The position numbers and the translations under genes were made by a program. Positions 15,553 through 24,116 of a stretch of 64,000 nucleotides of DNA are shown here, piece by piece. The stretch's first letter is position 1. Each line of letters starts with the position of its first letter. Origin of the DNA: Rhizobium pisi. GTDB lineage: Bacteria > Pseudomonadota > Alphaproteobacteria > Rhizobiales > Rhizobiaceae. The DNA is taken from the NCBI RefSeq assembly GCF_003938655.1, contig NZ_RJJT01000003.1, positions 293,810-357,809 of the forward strand, given 5' to 3'. Below the pieces are notes generated by a model. It was not told where the DNA came from, did no database searches, and worked only from the letters and a program-made list of their open reading frames with translations.

Positions 15553-15774
15553 TCAAAAGCTGAAGCCCGATGAATCGTCGAGAAGAAGCATTCCCTTATT
15601 CGTCCAGCGGCCACCTAGGGGAGCTGGCTCAACCAGCCCGTAAGCGGCGAGAACCTCGACCGCCAGTTCGCCGGCATACATCGCCTTGTGATTCAGATAG
15701 CCGTTGCCTTGGCTTATGTATTGTTCACACATCCACGCCAGCGCTTTCAGTATCTCTTTCTCTTCGAGGGTCAC
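15553..15774 (-). CDS. Small hypothetical protein
   Basis: This soluble protein of about 73 residues begins VTLEEKEILKALAWMCEQYISQGNGYLNHKAMYAGELAVEVLAAYGLVEPAPLGGRWTNKG. The predicted helical start and C-terminal RWTNKGMLLLD resemble a short winged-helix-like fold, but I do not recognise the family. GTG 15774 has AGGAG 10 bp upstream; an upstream GTG at 15807 lacks a good site. It ends convergent with the ABC ATPase gene. Confidence 0.6.
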   Translation of the reverse strand: MTLEEKEILKALAWMCEQYISQGNGYLNHKAMYAGELAVEVLAAYGLVEPAPLGGRWTNKGMLLLDDSSGFSF

Positions 15775-15825
15775 GACTTTTGGGGCTCCTGCGCACCTAA
15801 AATACACAATGAAATCAGAGGCTAC

Positions 15826-15927
15826 ATGACTTTAGCGATCATCGCCACCGTCTTGGGATTAGTGGTGCGATGGTTTTGCGGCAACCCAGCCGAGCTCATT
15901 CGCCGCCCGAACATTGCCAGCGGATGA
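15826..15927 (+). CDS. Possible 33-residue membrane micro-protein
   Basis: ATG 15826 follows AGAGGCTAC and opens a short frame with a single hydrophobic segment (MTLAIIATVLGLVVRWFCG) and a polar tail. It is divergent from the small hypothetical gene and overlaps the 3' end of the DUF4189 gene on the other strand. There is no homology evidence; it is recorded because the ribosome-binding site and membrane segment are plausible. Confidence 0.25.
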   Translation: MTLAIIATVLGLVVRWFCGNPAELIRRPNIASG

Positions 15928-16264
15928 CGCGGCAGCTGCCGGTCTGCCTGCTGCAACTGCCGATCGCCTGGCGCTGCGCCTCGCGGCGGTCGTAACCCCA
16001 ACCGGAGCCCCAGCCGCCGCGATAACCGACGGCGACCGCGCCGCAGCCGTTGCGGAACCAGATGGCGATGCGGCAGTCATTTGCGCTGTCGTCACAATTG
16101 CGCCGGGCGACGGTTTCGGCGGCGCCGCGACTTCCATAGGCATAGGACCAGCCGGTGGCGCCTGATGACGGCGAATAGGCGATGGCGCCATAGGTGTCGG
16201 CGAGCGCCGGGCCGGCGCCGGCAAGGAGTGTCAGAACTGCAAGCGATGCCAGAATTCGTTTCAT
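15896..16264 (-). CDS. Secreted DUF4189 protein
   Basis: This 122-residue exported protein has a signal peptide (MKRILASLAVLTLLAGAGPALA, cleavage after ALA) followed by a DUF4189 domain: YGAIAYSPSSGATGWSYAYGSRGAAETVARRNCDDSANDCRIAIWFRNGCGAVAVG. Four to six cysteines suggest disulfides in the periplasm. The function of the family is unknown. ATG 16264 is preceded by GGGGACATTTC. Confidence 0.85.
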   Translation of the reverse strand: MKRILASLAVLTLLAGAGPALADTYGAIAYSPSSGATGWSYAYGSRGAAETVARRNCDDSANDCRIAIWFRNGCGAVAVGYRGGWGSGWGYDRREAQRQAIGSCSRQTGSCRVIRWQCSGGE

Positions 16265-16456
16265 GAAATGTCCCCGCGTGCGAATCGGCGATTGCCGTCC
16301 GGCAAACTATCAGAGGCCTGTGGCGGAATGTCAGCAGCCTAAGTCATAGCTGGACGCTTTCGGCAAAAGCATCGAGCGTCCGCACTTTTCTTGGCCGTGC
16401 CATCTTTTCCTGCCGCTTCCGCTGGTTAAGGTAGCGCCTGCAACCGGACTCATTCC

Positions 16457-17566
16457 ATGTCGCTTCGCCTCGCCACCTTCAACGTCGAAAATCTCCTGAC
16501 CCGTTTCGATTTCACCGGCTTCCGCAACCAGCTGCGCCAGGACCGCGTCATCAAGCTTTTCGAGGTGTCGAGCGAGGGCGTCTATCAGCAGCTCGAGCAG
16601 GCCCGCGTGATCGCCGCGACCGACGACACCAGGCAGATGACGGCGCTTGCGATCGCCGATGCGGATGCCGATATCCTCTGCCTGCAGGAAATCGACAACA
16701 TGGCCGCGCTTCAGGCCTTCGAATACGGCTATCTCTTCCGCATGGTCGGAAACGGCTACCGGCAGAAATTCCTGGTGGAGGGCAATGACAGCCGCGGCAT
16801 CGATGTCGCCGTGCTGATGCGCGAGGAAACGCGCGACGGCCAGAAGATCGAGCTGCAGGATATCAAGAGCCACGCGATGACGACCTATCGCGATCTCGAT
16901 CTCTTCGACGAGGAGTTGGCGCTCACCAACCGCATCGACGACAAGATCTTCAAGCGCGATTGCCTGGAACTCGATCTGCTGATCGGCGGCCGGCCGTTTT
17001 CGCTCTATGTCGTGCATTTCAAATCGATGGGCAATCCGCGCGAGGGGCTCGACGGACGGCAATCAACCATGCCGATCCGCCGTGCCGAGGCGCGCGCCGT
17101 GCGCCGCATCATCGAGGACCGCTTCGGCGCCGGCCAGACGGATAAGAAGAGCTTCGCCATCTGCGGCGACATGAATGATTACCAGGAGCGCGTCGACGTC
17201 ATCGGCCGCCGCGGCGCCGGCTATCGTTTCGAGCATCAGGACGAGGCCGAAAGCGCGCTCGACGTCTTCAGCCATGACGGCTTTGCCGAAAATGTCGTGC
17301 GTCGCCGCGAGGCTCTCGACCGCTGGACGCTCTATCACACGCGCGGGCCGCAGGAGCAGTGGCTCTGCCAGCTCGACTATCTCTGGCTCTCGCCCGCGCT
17401 CGCCGCCCACAATGCCGGCCGCCTGCCGGAGATCATCCGCAACGGCCAGCCCTATCGCACCATCTTCCCGCCCGGGCAGGAGGTGGAGCGCTATCCCCGC
17501 ACCGGCTGGGATCGGCCGAAGGCCTCCGATCACTGCCCCCTCGTCATGACACTGGATCTCCCCTGA
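16457..17566 (+). CDS. Endonuclease/exonuclease/phosphatase (EEP) family protein
   Basis: This is a 369-residue member of the DNase I-like EEP superfamily. It opens with MSLRLATFNVENLLTRFDF (catalytic Asn), has the metal-binding Glu in ILCLQEIDN, VVHFKSMGNPR, AICGDMNDYQ (Asp/Asn pair) and the terminal DHCPLVMTLDLP (Asp-His). No signal peptide is present, so it is probably cytoplasmic. The substrate may be DNA, a phospholipid or a nucleotide. The NUDIX gene starts 9 bp downstream, so the two are likely co-transcribed. Confidence 0.9.
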   Translation: MSLRLATFNVENLLTRFDFTGFRNQLRQDRVIKLFEVSSEGVYQQLEQARVIAATDDTRQMTALAIADADADILCLQEIDNMAALQAFEYGYLFRMVGNGYRQKFLVEGNDSRGIDVAVLMREETRDGQKIELQDIKSHAMTTYRDLDLFDEELALTNRIDDKIFKRDCLELDLLIGGRPFSLYVVHFKSMGNPREGLDGRQSTMPIRRAEARAVRRIIEDRFGAGQTDKKSFAICGDMNDYQERVDVIGRRGAGYRFEHQDEAESALDVFSHDGFAENVVRRREALDRWTLYHTRGPQEQWLCQLDYLWLSPALAAHNAGRLPEIIRNGQPYRTIFPPGQEVERYPRTGWDRPKASDHCPLVMTLDLP

Positions 17567-17574
17567 GAACGAAC

Positions 17575-18345
17575 ATGAAAACCAATTTGAACGTGAATTT
17601 TCCGAACACCGATTTTTCCGATGATTTTGCCGGCTGGCCGCTGGAAGCCACGGTCTTCCCGATCGCCGGCGTCGATCTCAAGGTTATGCCCGGCACCCAT
17701 CCCTTCGTCGCCGCCGAGGAAGCGGCGATCCGCGAGAACTGGGTGAAGGAGAGCGCCGCCAACCCGGCGCTCTTCGACGGGCGTCTCGTCTTCCAGCGGC
17801 GGCTGACATTCGGTGAGGATGGAATCTCGGGCGAGGGCTACGTCGTTCCCTTTTCCGCCTTCATGTGGTGGCGCCGCCAGCCTGAGCGCCAAGGCGGCAT
17901 TCATATCTTCGCCTATCCGGTGCTCGAAAGCTCCGACGGCGCATTGGTGGCGATCCGCATGGGCGCCCATACCGCCAATCCCGGCCAGGTCTATTTCGCC
18001 GCCGGCTCGCTTGAACCCGAGGATATCGTCGATAACAACTGCGACATCGAAGCCAACATGCGCCGTGAGGTCCACGAGGAGACTGGGCTCGATCTCGCCC
18101 AATCCGTGGCGGGGCAGGGGCTCTACGCCACGCATGCCAGACGGACGGTGACGCTCATCCGGCTCTTCCGCTTCGACATGACGGCCGACGAGATGGTGAA
18201 GCGGATCGAGGCTCACATGCTGGTGGCCGAAGACAAGGAGATCGCCGGTGCGGTGGCGATCCGCTCGGCCGATCACGCGGCCCATCCTTACAACATCGCC
18301 ATGCTGCCGGTGATCGACTGGTATTTCGGCAAGGCTGGTGCGTGA
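17575..18345 (+). CDS. NUDIX hydrolase
   Basis: This 256-residue protein has the Nudix box around residues 148-170, with the core REVHEETGLDL preceded by the phosphate-binding Gly region (AAGSLEPEDIVDNNCDIEANM). NUDIX enzymes hydrolyse nucleoside diphosphates linked to other moieties. The N-terminal about 100 residues (MKTNLNVNFPNTDFSDDFAGW) are specific to a subgroup with no known substrate. ATG 17575 gives the start; an in-frame extension lies wholly inside the upstream EEP gene. Co-transcription with that gene is likely. Confidence 0.9.
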   Translation: MKTNLNVNFPNTDFSDDFAGWPLEATVFPIAGVDLKVMPGTHPFVAAEEAAIRENWVKESAANPALFDGRLVFQRRLTFGEDGISGEGYVVPFSAFMWWRRQPERQGGIHIFAYPVLESSDGALVAIRMGAHTANPGQVYFAAGSLEPEDIVDNNCDIEANMRREVHEETGLDLAQSVAGQGLYATHARRTVTLIRLFRFDMTADEMVKRIEAHMLVAEDKEIAGAVAIRSADHAAHPYNIAMLPVIDWYFGKAGA

Positions 18346-18412
18346 GGGGTAGAGGACAAGATGGCATGGGTTGAGGCCTCTCGGATGCACCATGCCTGGG
18401 TTCCTGGGCACC

Positions 18413-18622
18413 GCCGTGCCGTGTGGCACCCCCCTCTGCCCTGCCGGGCATCTCCCCCACAAGGCTGGAGATTGGCAAGGAGCTTGACCATCGCTCCCTC
18501 TCAACCGGCATAGACAATCACAATGCTTTAGTTGTTTGGGGAAGCCGTCACACCCAGCCGATCTCCACCCTTGTGGGGGAGATGGCCGGCAGGCCAGAGG
18601 GGGGTGCCACACGGCACGCCCT
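18413..18622. repeat. Family B intergenic palindromic element, copy 1
   Basis: The outer arms GTGTGGCACCCCCCTCTGCC (18421) and its near complement GGGGGGTGCCACACGGC (to 18617) enclose CATCTCCCCCACA and TGTGGGGGAGATG arms. A central unit contains TTAGTTGTTTGGGGAAGC. The same element, with the central unit reversed, recurs at 63.6 kb. The whole 18346-18822 gap holds this element and no gene. Confidence 0.75.
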
Positions 18623-18822
18623 CCTTTGACAGCCATGCGTTCGCACACGCTCCACCGCCGCTCCCCAAAATCGAATATAGTTTTCATTAACAATCACGCA
18701 TAAATCCAGGAGTGCCGGCGTCTCCTGCCAGGGATGCGTTGTTCTTACTGGACTTACCGCCTTGCACTCGACCGTCTGGTCGGGCAGGTTGGCGGCGCGA
18801 TGACCGATTCAAGGAGGCCGAT

Positions 18823-19734
18823 GTGGCGCGAAGCTACAGCGTCTATGACGTGTTCACCGATCGAAAGCTTGCTGGCAACCCGCTGGCGGTGATCTTCGAC
18901 GGCGACGATCTCAGCGACGAGGCGATGCAGGCGATCACCCGGGAGATCAATCTCTCCGAGACGGTGTTCGTGCAGCCCGCGACCAACCCCGCCTATGCGG
19001 CGAAACTCAGGATATTCACACCGGGACGCGAACTGCCCTTTGCCGGCCATCCGACGGTCGGCACGGCGGTGGCGCTTGCCGAATGGACGCACGGCGCCAC
19101 GACCCGCGATCTCGTCACGGTGCTCGAAGAAAATGTCGGGCCGGTGCGCTGCGCGGTGCGGCTCAGAGAGGGCGAGGCGAGCTTTGCCGAATTCGACCTG
19201 CCGCGCAAATCGCAGCAGGCCGTCATGCCGCTCGACAAGCTCGGCATCGCTGATGCGCTGTCGCTGAAGACGAGCGAGATCGGCTTCGAAAATCATGTTC
19301 CCGCGATCTGGAGCGCCGGCGTTCCCTTCCTGCTCATTCCGGTCCACGATGTCGGCGCGGCGCAACGGCTGGAGTTCGATCCGCAGCTCTGGGAAAAGAT
19401 CGTGCCCTTCGTCGACGGCGCGCTCGCCTCGGCCTATGTCTATTGCCGCGGCGGCGTCAACCATGTGGCGAAGTTTCATGCGCGCATGTTCGCAAGCGGC
19501 ATGGGCATCGTCGAGGACCCGGCGACCGGGTCGGCGGCAGCCGCCCTTTCCGGCGCGATCCACTATTTCGACCGGCTGACGGACGGGCATCACCCGATCC
19601 TGATCGAGCAGGGCGTGGAGATGGGCCGGCCCTCCTTCATCCACCTGCATATCGACGTCGACGGCGGGGTGATCTCCAACGCCCGGATCGGCGGTCAGGC
19701 AGTGCGGCTGGCAAGCGGTACTCTCGACCTTTGA
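18823..19734 (+). CDS. PhzF-family isomerase/epimerase
   Basis: This 303-residue protein matches the PhzF/YddE diaminopimelate-epimerase-like fold: SYSVYDVFTDRKLAGNPLAVIFDGDDL, the catalytic Glu in INLSETVFVQPA, LRIFTPGRELPFAGHPTVGTA and GIVEDPATGSAAAALSGAI. PhzF itself isomerises a phenazine precursor, but most rhizobial relatives have unknown substrates and no phenazine cluster lies nearby. GTG 18823 is chosen because AAGGAGG lies 5 bp upstream and the fold begins at once. Confidence 0.9.
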   Translation: MARSYSVYDVFTDRKLAGNPLAVIFDGDDLSDEAMQAITREINLSETVFVQPATNPAYAAKLRIFTPGRELPFAGHPTVGTAVALAEWTHGATTRDLVTVLEENVGPVRCAVRLREGEASFAEFDLPRKSQQAVMPLDKLGIADALSLKTSEIGFENHVPAIWSAGVPFLLIPVHDVGAAQRLEFDPQLWEKIVPFVDGALASAYVYCRGGVNHVAKFHARMFASGMGIVEDPATGSAAAALSGAIHYFDRLTDGHHPILIEQGVEMGRPSFIHLHIDVDGGVISNARIGGQAVRLASGTLDL

Positions 19735-19739
19735 TTTCA

Positions 19740-19783
19740 TAGAGCGCCGCGCGTCCGGACGGACGCGCCAAGGACGCTCTATC
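19740..19783. repeat. Hairpin element with AGAGCG/CGCTCT ends
   Basis: ATAGAGCG and CGCTCTAT bound a 44-bp segment with an inner GCGTCCGGACGGACGC palindrome. It lies just past the PhzF-family stop and could act as its terminator. Similar hairpins are dispersed in rhizobial intergenic DNA. Confidence 0.5.
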
Positions 19784-19785
19784 AC

Positions 19786-19830
19786 TTTGAATCGGCGCAT
19801 AATCCTTTCCGAAAATCGATTCCGATTTTC
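19786..19830. repeat. Dispersed 44-45-bp element, copy 1
   Basis: The unit begins TTTGAATCGGCGCATAATCC and ends in the palindromic GAAAATCGATTCCGATTTTC. A second copy, with several mismatches, is at 27465-27508 at the end of a chrA gene. Confidence 0.6.
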
Positions 19831-19960
19831 GGGGTTATGCGCTGCATTTCAGCCATGCGGAAAAATCTTTGAGATTAACCAAAGAATTTTCGCCGATGCG
19901 CTGGACAAGCCTGCCGATCCTGTTTATACGCCCCGTCACACCGCACAACCAAGCGCGGAC

Positions 19961-20036
<76 letters not shown>

Positions 20037-20177
20037 AATCTCTTGAAAAGATTGATGATTTGACGTCGGGCCGGATTTTCCGGCCTGCTGGAAATCGTTC
20101 CGGAAACGGGCGATACGGTCCGCACTGGCCGCATCGGTGCGCTCGCCCTATCTTCCTCTCATAAACTGGAGGGGGCC

Positions 20178-20474
20178 ATGAGAAGCGTCATCTTCGCTGT
20201 CGCCTTGTCTCTGCCGCTGCCGGCTTTTGCCGCCGGAGTGGTGCAGGTCAAAGCGGCCGATCACAGCTGCGGTGAGATTGCGCAGATTGTCCGTCAGAAC
20301 AAGAAGGTCTTTGTCCGCGTGGGTTTCGGCGGGCGCAGTTTTCGCTATCCGCCGGCTCAATGCAGCCTGGGTGACATGCGCAGCACTGCCAGTTTTCGCG
20401 ACGGCGGGGGAAAGCAGTGCGTTCTCGATTATGCCTGCGTCTACGACCCGGCGTCCTCCTATAATTTTCCCTGA
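20178..20474 (+). CDS. Small secreted four-cysteine protein (paralogue 1)
   Basis: This 98-residue protein has a signal peptide (MRSVIFAVALSLPLPAFAAG). The mature domain (VQVKAADHSCGEIAQIVRQNKKVFVRVGFGGRSFRYPPAQCSLGD...KQCVLDYACVYDP) has four cysteines likely to form two disulfides. It is a clear paralogue of the protein at 21136-21438. ATG 20178 follows GGAGGGGGCC. I do not recognise a named family, and no enzymatic motif is visible. Confidence 0.8.
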   Translation: MRSVIFAVALSLPLPAFAAGVVQVKAADHSCGEIAQIVRQNKKVFVRVGFGGRSFRYPPAQCSLGDMRSTASFRDGGGKQCVLDYACVYDPASSYNFP

Positions 20475-20507
20475 TGGTTCAGCGGCAAAGGCAGTGAGCG
20501 CAATGCG

Positions 20508-20810
20508 TCAATCGCGGTCAGTCGGCTTCACGCCAATGAGCCAGAGACCTCCGAGGATGAAAATCACCAGTGCCGCCATCGCTGCCATAGGCGGTCCGTA
20601 CTCCGAAAAAGAGTAGGAGGTGTTGAGCGCGGCAAAGTGTGTGGCCGCAATGGCAAGCTTTGCGGCAATCAGAAGGGCGAGGGCACCGTTTCTGACGTAT
20701 CGCCCGATCCTGCGCCAGTCGTAAGGCGCATCCCTCTTCGGAACCAGAGCGGCCTCGATCCGCTTTCGTTCAGGTAATGCGGGGCGCCTCTGTCCAAACG
20801 TGGGTTTCAT
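20508..20810 (-). CDS. Small two-TM membrane protein, hypothetical
   Basis: This 100-residue protein has a basic cytoplasmic start (MKPTFGQRRPALPERKRIE) and two hydrophobic segments at about 41-60 (NGALALLIAAKLAIAATHFA) and 72-93 (MAAMAALVIFILGGLWLIGV). The family is not recognised. It lies convergently between the two paralogous secreted-protein genes. The reading frame and membrane pattern look genuine, but expression is untested. Confidence 0.6.
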   Translation of the reverse strand: MKPTFGQRRPALPERKRIEAALVPKRDAPYDWRRIGRYVRNGALALLIAAKLAIAATHFAALNTSYSFSEYGPPMAAMAALVIFILGGLWLIGVKPTDRD

Positions 20811-21135
20811 GATCGGCAGGATAGATGAAACGTCTTAACGGATCGGAGGTTGCGCGATCATTTCCATGCAGGATTGAGGCTCCGCTCCCCTCCGAAGCGC
20901 CCCGGACGCTTTGCGTTGAGGCGATGTTCAATTGAATCCTGCGGTTGAAAATTTCTCGTCTGGCGTATTGACTCTTGCGGCATTTGGAACAAAATAAGAA
21001 CATATCTTCGAACAGCTTGGTAAAAGCACTGGGGTGATAAAGGAAAGGGTGGCGACGGCCAGTCTTATCGGGGCATTCCGGACTGGTCGGATGAAGCTCA
21101 CACTCTAACTTTATTCGCTCACATCAGGAGTGAGT
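20811..21135. other. Intergenic region with candidate SOS box
   Basis: This 325-bp region contains no supported gene. It carries GAAC-N7-GAAC at 20987-21001, the spacing of the rhizobial LexA recognition sequence, and a TTGACT at 20968. The recorded open frames here lack homology. Confidence 0.45.
20987..21001. promoter_or_regulatory. Candidate LexA (SOS) box
   Basis: GAAC AAAATAA GAAC matches the alphaproteobacterial direct-repeat SOS box GAAC-N7-GAAC (equivalently GTTC-N7-GTTC). It lies 135 bp upstream of the second paralogue and 177 bp upstream of the membrane-protein gene on the other strand. A third GAAC at 21010 has the wrong spacing. Confidence 0.4.
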
Positions 21136-21438
21136 ATGAAAAGCGTCGTTCTGGCTTTTGCGTTGCTGCTTCCATCCGCGGTCCTTGCGGCCCAGGCGGT
21201 GGAGGTCAATGCCAGGGATCACAGCTGCGAGGAGCTTGCGCGGATCATCCGTCAGGACAAGGCGGTGTTCGTGCGCATGGGCTTCGGCGGCCGCAGCTTC
21301 CGCTATCCGCCGGCCAGGTGCAATCTGGGGGACAAGTACGACACTGCGAGGGTGAGGGATGCCAGCGGCAAGCTCTGCGTCCTCGACTACGAGTGCGTCT
21401 ACGACCCTCAGTCCTTCTATAACAGAATTCCCAAGTAA
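21136..21438 (+). CDS. Small secreted four-cysteine protein (paralogue 2)
   Basis: This 100-residue exported protein (signal MKSVVLAFALLLPSAVLA) aligns throughout with the protein at 20178: both share DHSC-E-A-IIRQ, GFGGRSFRYPPA-C-LGD and CVLDY-CVYDP. Four cysteines are conserved. ATG 21136 follows AGGAG by 5 bp. The last eight codons and stop are part of a perfect 26-bp tandem duplication, so the C-terminus (YNRIPK) may be recent. The function is unknown. Confidence 0.82.
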   Translation: MKSVVLAFALLLPSAVLAAQAVEVNARDHSCEELARIIRQDKAVFVRMGFGGRSFRYPPARCNLGDKYDTARVRDASGKLCVLDYECVYDPQSFYNRIPK

Positions 21439-21464
21439 CCTTCTATAACAGAATTCCCAAGTAA
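21413..21464 (+). repeat. Perfect 26-bp tandem duplication across a stop codon
   Basis: CCTTCTATAACAGAATTCCC plus AAGTAA occurs twice without a mismatch, at 21413-21438 and 21439-21464. The first copy ends exactly with the TAA of the secreted-protein gene. Confidence 0.95.
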
Positions 21465-21631
21465 TTCCGCCCAAGCATGGCCAAGCCTGACGCGCCTGAG
21501 AAGGCGCGAACGGGATCGGCTTGTCCGGTCGCGCGGTGGCGAGGCTGACTGAAGAGCGGGCAGGGAATGAATGAAATCAGTGGTTTATGGTAAGGGTTGA
21601 ATCCTTCAACCTTCATTTGGGGAGACGTATC

Positions 21632-21916
21632 ATGCGCAAGTTTGTTTTCGCAGCGGCGATGCTGATATCAGGCGAGGCCTTTGCCGGCTGCGAGCTTATC
21701 TCCGGTCCGTGCTGGACGCAGGGCCGCGATACCTACACGATGGAGCGGAATTCCGGCGGCAGCTACAACACCTATCGCAACGGCGATCCCTATTCGCAGA
21801 CCCAGCAGAATCTCAGCGGGAATTATCGCGAAACCATCTACGGAGGCGGTTCTCGCACCTATAATTACGACCCGTATAAGGGCTTCGACAGCAAGAAAAA
21901 GAGCAATGGCTGGTAA
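21632..21916 (+). CDS. Small secreted Tyr/Asn/Gly-rich protein
   Basis: This 94-residue protein has a signal peptide (MRKFVFAAAMLISGEAFAG) and two cysteines (GCELISGPCW). A tail follows that is rich in Tyr, Asn, Gly and Ser (YTMERNSGGSYNTYRNGDPYSQTQQNLSGNYRETIYGGGSRTYNYDPYKG). ATG 21632 follows TTGGGGAGACG. No known family is recognised; the composition suggests an extended surface or periplasmic protein. Confidence 0.75.
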   Translation: MRKFVFAAAMLISGEAFAGCELISGPCWTQGRDTYTMERNSGGSYNTYRNGDPYSQTQQNLSGNYRETIYGGGSRTYNYDPYKGFDSKKKSNGW

Positions 21917-22388
21917 TGCGGCGAACGGCTGATTGCCGTTCGATTTGCCCTGAAAGGCGTGCGCCATCTCAGTTGCATCCATTCCCGCCAATTGCGGCGG
22001 GCATCGTTGCCGATGGGGGCGAAAGCCGAAATCCAGGTGAGGGCGGGCGGCCGATATCGATTTCGCCAATCCTGCCGCCGGGGCTGCTCAGTCGGGAGTG
22101 ATAAGGGCAAGAAAAAAGGCCGGGCGAATTTCGCACCGACCTTCCTCGATCTGCCTCAACGGCGGCTGCCAGTACATCCGTGGTCAGCCGTCGGAGACAA
22201 ATTGTATGAGTGATATTTAATATTCGCCTGAAGAGGTTCAAGGGCCACGCGGTAAAAAAGATGCCCAGGGTGGCGCATGACGGCGGGAATGGAGATCGGC
22301 ATTCCCCGATGCGCCAGTATATTGAACCGTCCCCGGAGTGGCGTGTCCGACACGCCAGGGACGTATCCGTTCCATGTGCCGAGCAGGA
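21917..22388. other. Intergenic region, no gene seen
   Basis: This 472-bp stretch carries only short open frames with no start signals or recognisable motifs. A GCAAGAAAAAAGGCCGGGCG segment near 22106 has no clear hairpin partner. Confidence 0.6.
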
Positions 22389-22715
22389 TTAATGCTGGGC
22401 AGGGGCAGCCGGCGTGGCCGGAGCCGGAGCCGGAGTTGCCGGTGCCGGTGCTGATGTCGCGCTGTTGTCGGTCGGAGCGATCGGCTTGACCGGTACCGGC
22501 TCGGATTGGGTCGTGGAGGCCGTCGTATCCGGGGATGTGCCGGGCGGTGTGCTGCTCCACTGCGAATAGGCGAATGCAGCGACAGCGATCACGGCCAATG
22601 CAGCGACCCAGACCACCCAGTTATTGCTGGTGCGCATGCTCGGCGTCGTGCGCAGATCCAGATTCGGGTTCAGCGGGCGGTTCGGATCGTTAGGGCTATT
22701 GGGGTCGTACGTCAT
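22389..22715 (-). CDS. Single-TM protein with Pro/Ala-rich C-terminal tail
   Basis: This 108-residue protein has an Asn/Pro-rich cytoplasmic start (MTYDPNSPNDPNRPLNPNLDLR), one TM segment at about 34-51 (VVWVAALAVIAVAAFAYS) and a low-complexity periplasmic tail with repeated APAPATPA. ATG 22715 follows GAGGAGAAAGTACC. It resembles the small anchored Pro-rich proteins common in rhizobia; the function is unknown. Confidence 0.7.
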   Translation of the reverse strand: MTYDPNSPNDPNRPLNPNLDLRTTPSMRTSNNWVVWVAALAVIAVAAFAYSQWSSTPPGTSPDTTASTTQSEPVPVKPIAPTDNSATSAPAPATPAPAPATPAAPAQH

Positions 22716-22866
22716 GGTACTTTCTCCTCTTTCGGTGAGAGAGAAATGGCGAAGCGGGCTTTTTGTTCCGCTATGGGCCGGATGGCCTGTGTTTTCAGGG
22801 CTTTTGGTTGCGAAAGGTTCCATAAGCTTTCGTCTCACCGAGCGTAGAGGATCTGCCGCAGCGTCT

Positions 22867-23040
22867 CGATTCCTCTTCTCCCCTCGGGGAGAAGGTGCCC
22901 GTAGGGCGGATGAGGGGGCGGCACGGCATGCCGTTGATCGCCCTCCGCTTGCACTTCGTGCATTCGCTCCTATCGTCGCTCACCCCCTCATCTGCCTGCC
23001 GGCATCTTCTCCCCGCCGGGGAGAAGGGGAATCGTGGCGA
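22867..23040. repeat. Family A intergenic palindromic element, copy 2
   Basis: CTTCTCCCC-TC-GGGGAGAAG at the left and CTTCTCCCCGCCGGGGAGAAG at the right enclose GGATGAGGGGGCGG and CACCCCCTCATCTGCC arms. The element matches copies at 5.7 and 39.9 kb. The region 23041-23299 holds three AAGCCGCC direct repeats and no gene. Confidence 0.75.
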
Positions 23041-23299
23041 TGTCTCGCCCCGGCATCTTCGCTTCGTTCTTCAAGATTGTTCACTGAACATCTCGGATGA
23101 CGCCTGCCGATCATCTCATGCGGATGACAAGCCGCCATGCCGACGGCAAGCCGCCGCGCGGACGCCAAGCCGCCGCGATCTAATGCGCTTGACATGGCGG
23201 GGGCAGTTTGCGCATGATTTTGCCATGGGGTCGCGATCACCCCACGAGGCGTCATGCTGAAGAATCGCGTCCAGTACACCGATCAACGGAGGACGCGTC

Positions 23300-24115
23300 A
23301 TGCCGTCATTTCTTGAAATTTCTCCCGACAAGCTCAACCGCCTCATCGGAACGCCGGGTGCGCCCTGCATCATCGACGTCCGCACCGAGGAGGATTTCGC
23401 GCTCGATCCGCGCCTGGTGCCGGGCTCGATCCGGCGCAGCCATGCCGACGTCGCGTCCTGGGCGGGCAGCGTCGATGCCGATGCCGTCGTCGTGGTCTGC
23501 CAGAGGGGCGCCAAGCTCAGCCACGGCGTGGCCGCCTATCTCAGACATGCCGGCATCGAGGCGGAAAGCCTCGAAGGCGGCTTCGAAGCCTGGGTTGCGG
23601 CGGGCCCTGTCGTGCCCGAGGCGAAGCTGCCGCGCCGCGATGCCGAAGGGCGCACCGTCTGGGTGACGCGGGCGCGGCCGAAGATCGACCGCATCGCCTG
23701 TCCCTGGCTGATCCGGCGCTTCGTCGATCCGGACGCCGTCTTCCTGTTCGTGCCGACGTCTGAGGTTCTGGCCGTCGGCGAGCGTTTCGGGGCTGTGCCC
23801 TTCGATATCGAAGATGTGTTCTGGAGCCATCGCGGCGAACTCTGCACCTTCGACGTGATGGTCGAGGAGTTCGGGCTGACGTCGGAGCCGCTTCTGCACC
23901 TCGCGCGGATCGTCCGGGCAGCCGATACGGCAAGGCCCGATCTTGCGCCCGAGGCATCAGGTCTGCTTGCCGCCTCGCTCGGCCTGTCCCGCATGTATTC
24001 CGACGATCTGGAGCAGCTCGAGGCCGGGATGCTGCTCTACGACGCCTTTTACCGCTGGTGCCGCGACGCGACCGAGGAAACCCACAACTGGCCCGCGCCG
24101 AAGAAGAGGCCATGA
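23300..24115 (+). CDS. chrB: Rhodanese-ChrB fusion, chromate-resistance associated
   Basis: This is a 271-residue protein. The N-terminal rhodanese domain (about 1-100) has the active-site Cys in VVVCQRGAKLSHG. A C-terminal ChrB-like domain follows (about 112-271: VWVTRARPKIDRIACPWLIRRFVDPDAVFLFVP, FDIEDVFWSHRGELCTFDVMVEEFGL). ChrB-type proteins regulate or assist chromate efflux, and some are chromate-sensing. ATG 23300 follows GGAGGACGCGTC. Its stop overlaps the ribosome-binding region of the chrA gene downstream, so the two form an operon. Confidence 0.88.
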   Translation: MPSFLEISPDKLNRLIGTPGAPCIIDVRTEEDFALDPRLVPGSIRRSHADVASWAGSVDADAVVVVCQRGAKLSHGVAAYLRHAGIEAESLEGGFEAWVAAGPVVPEAKLPRRDAEGRTVWVTRARPKIDRIACPWLIRRFVDPDAVFLFVPTSEVLAVGERFGAVPFDIEDVFWSHRGELCTFDVMVEEFGLTSEPLLHLARIVRAADTARPDLAPEASGLLAASLGLSRMYSDDLEQLEAGMLLYDAFYRWCRDATEETHNWPAPKKRP

Positions 24116-24116
24116 G

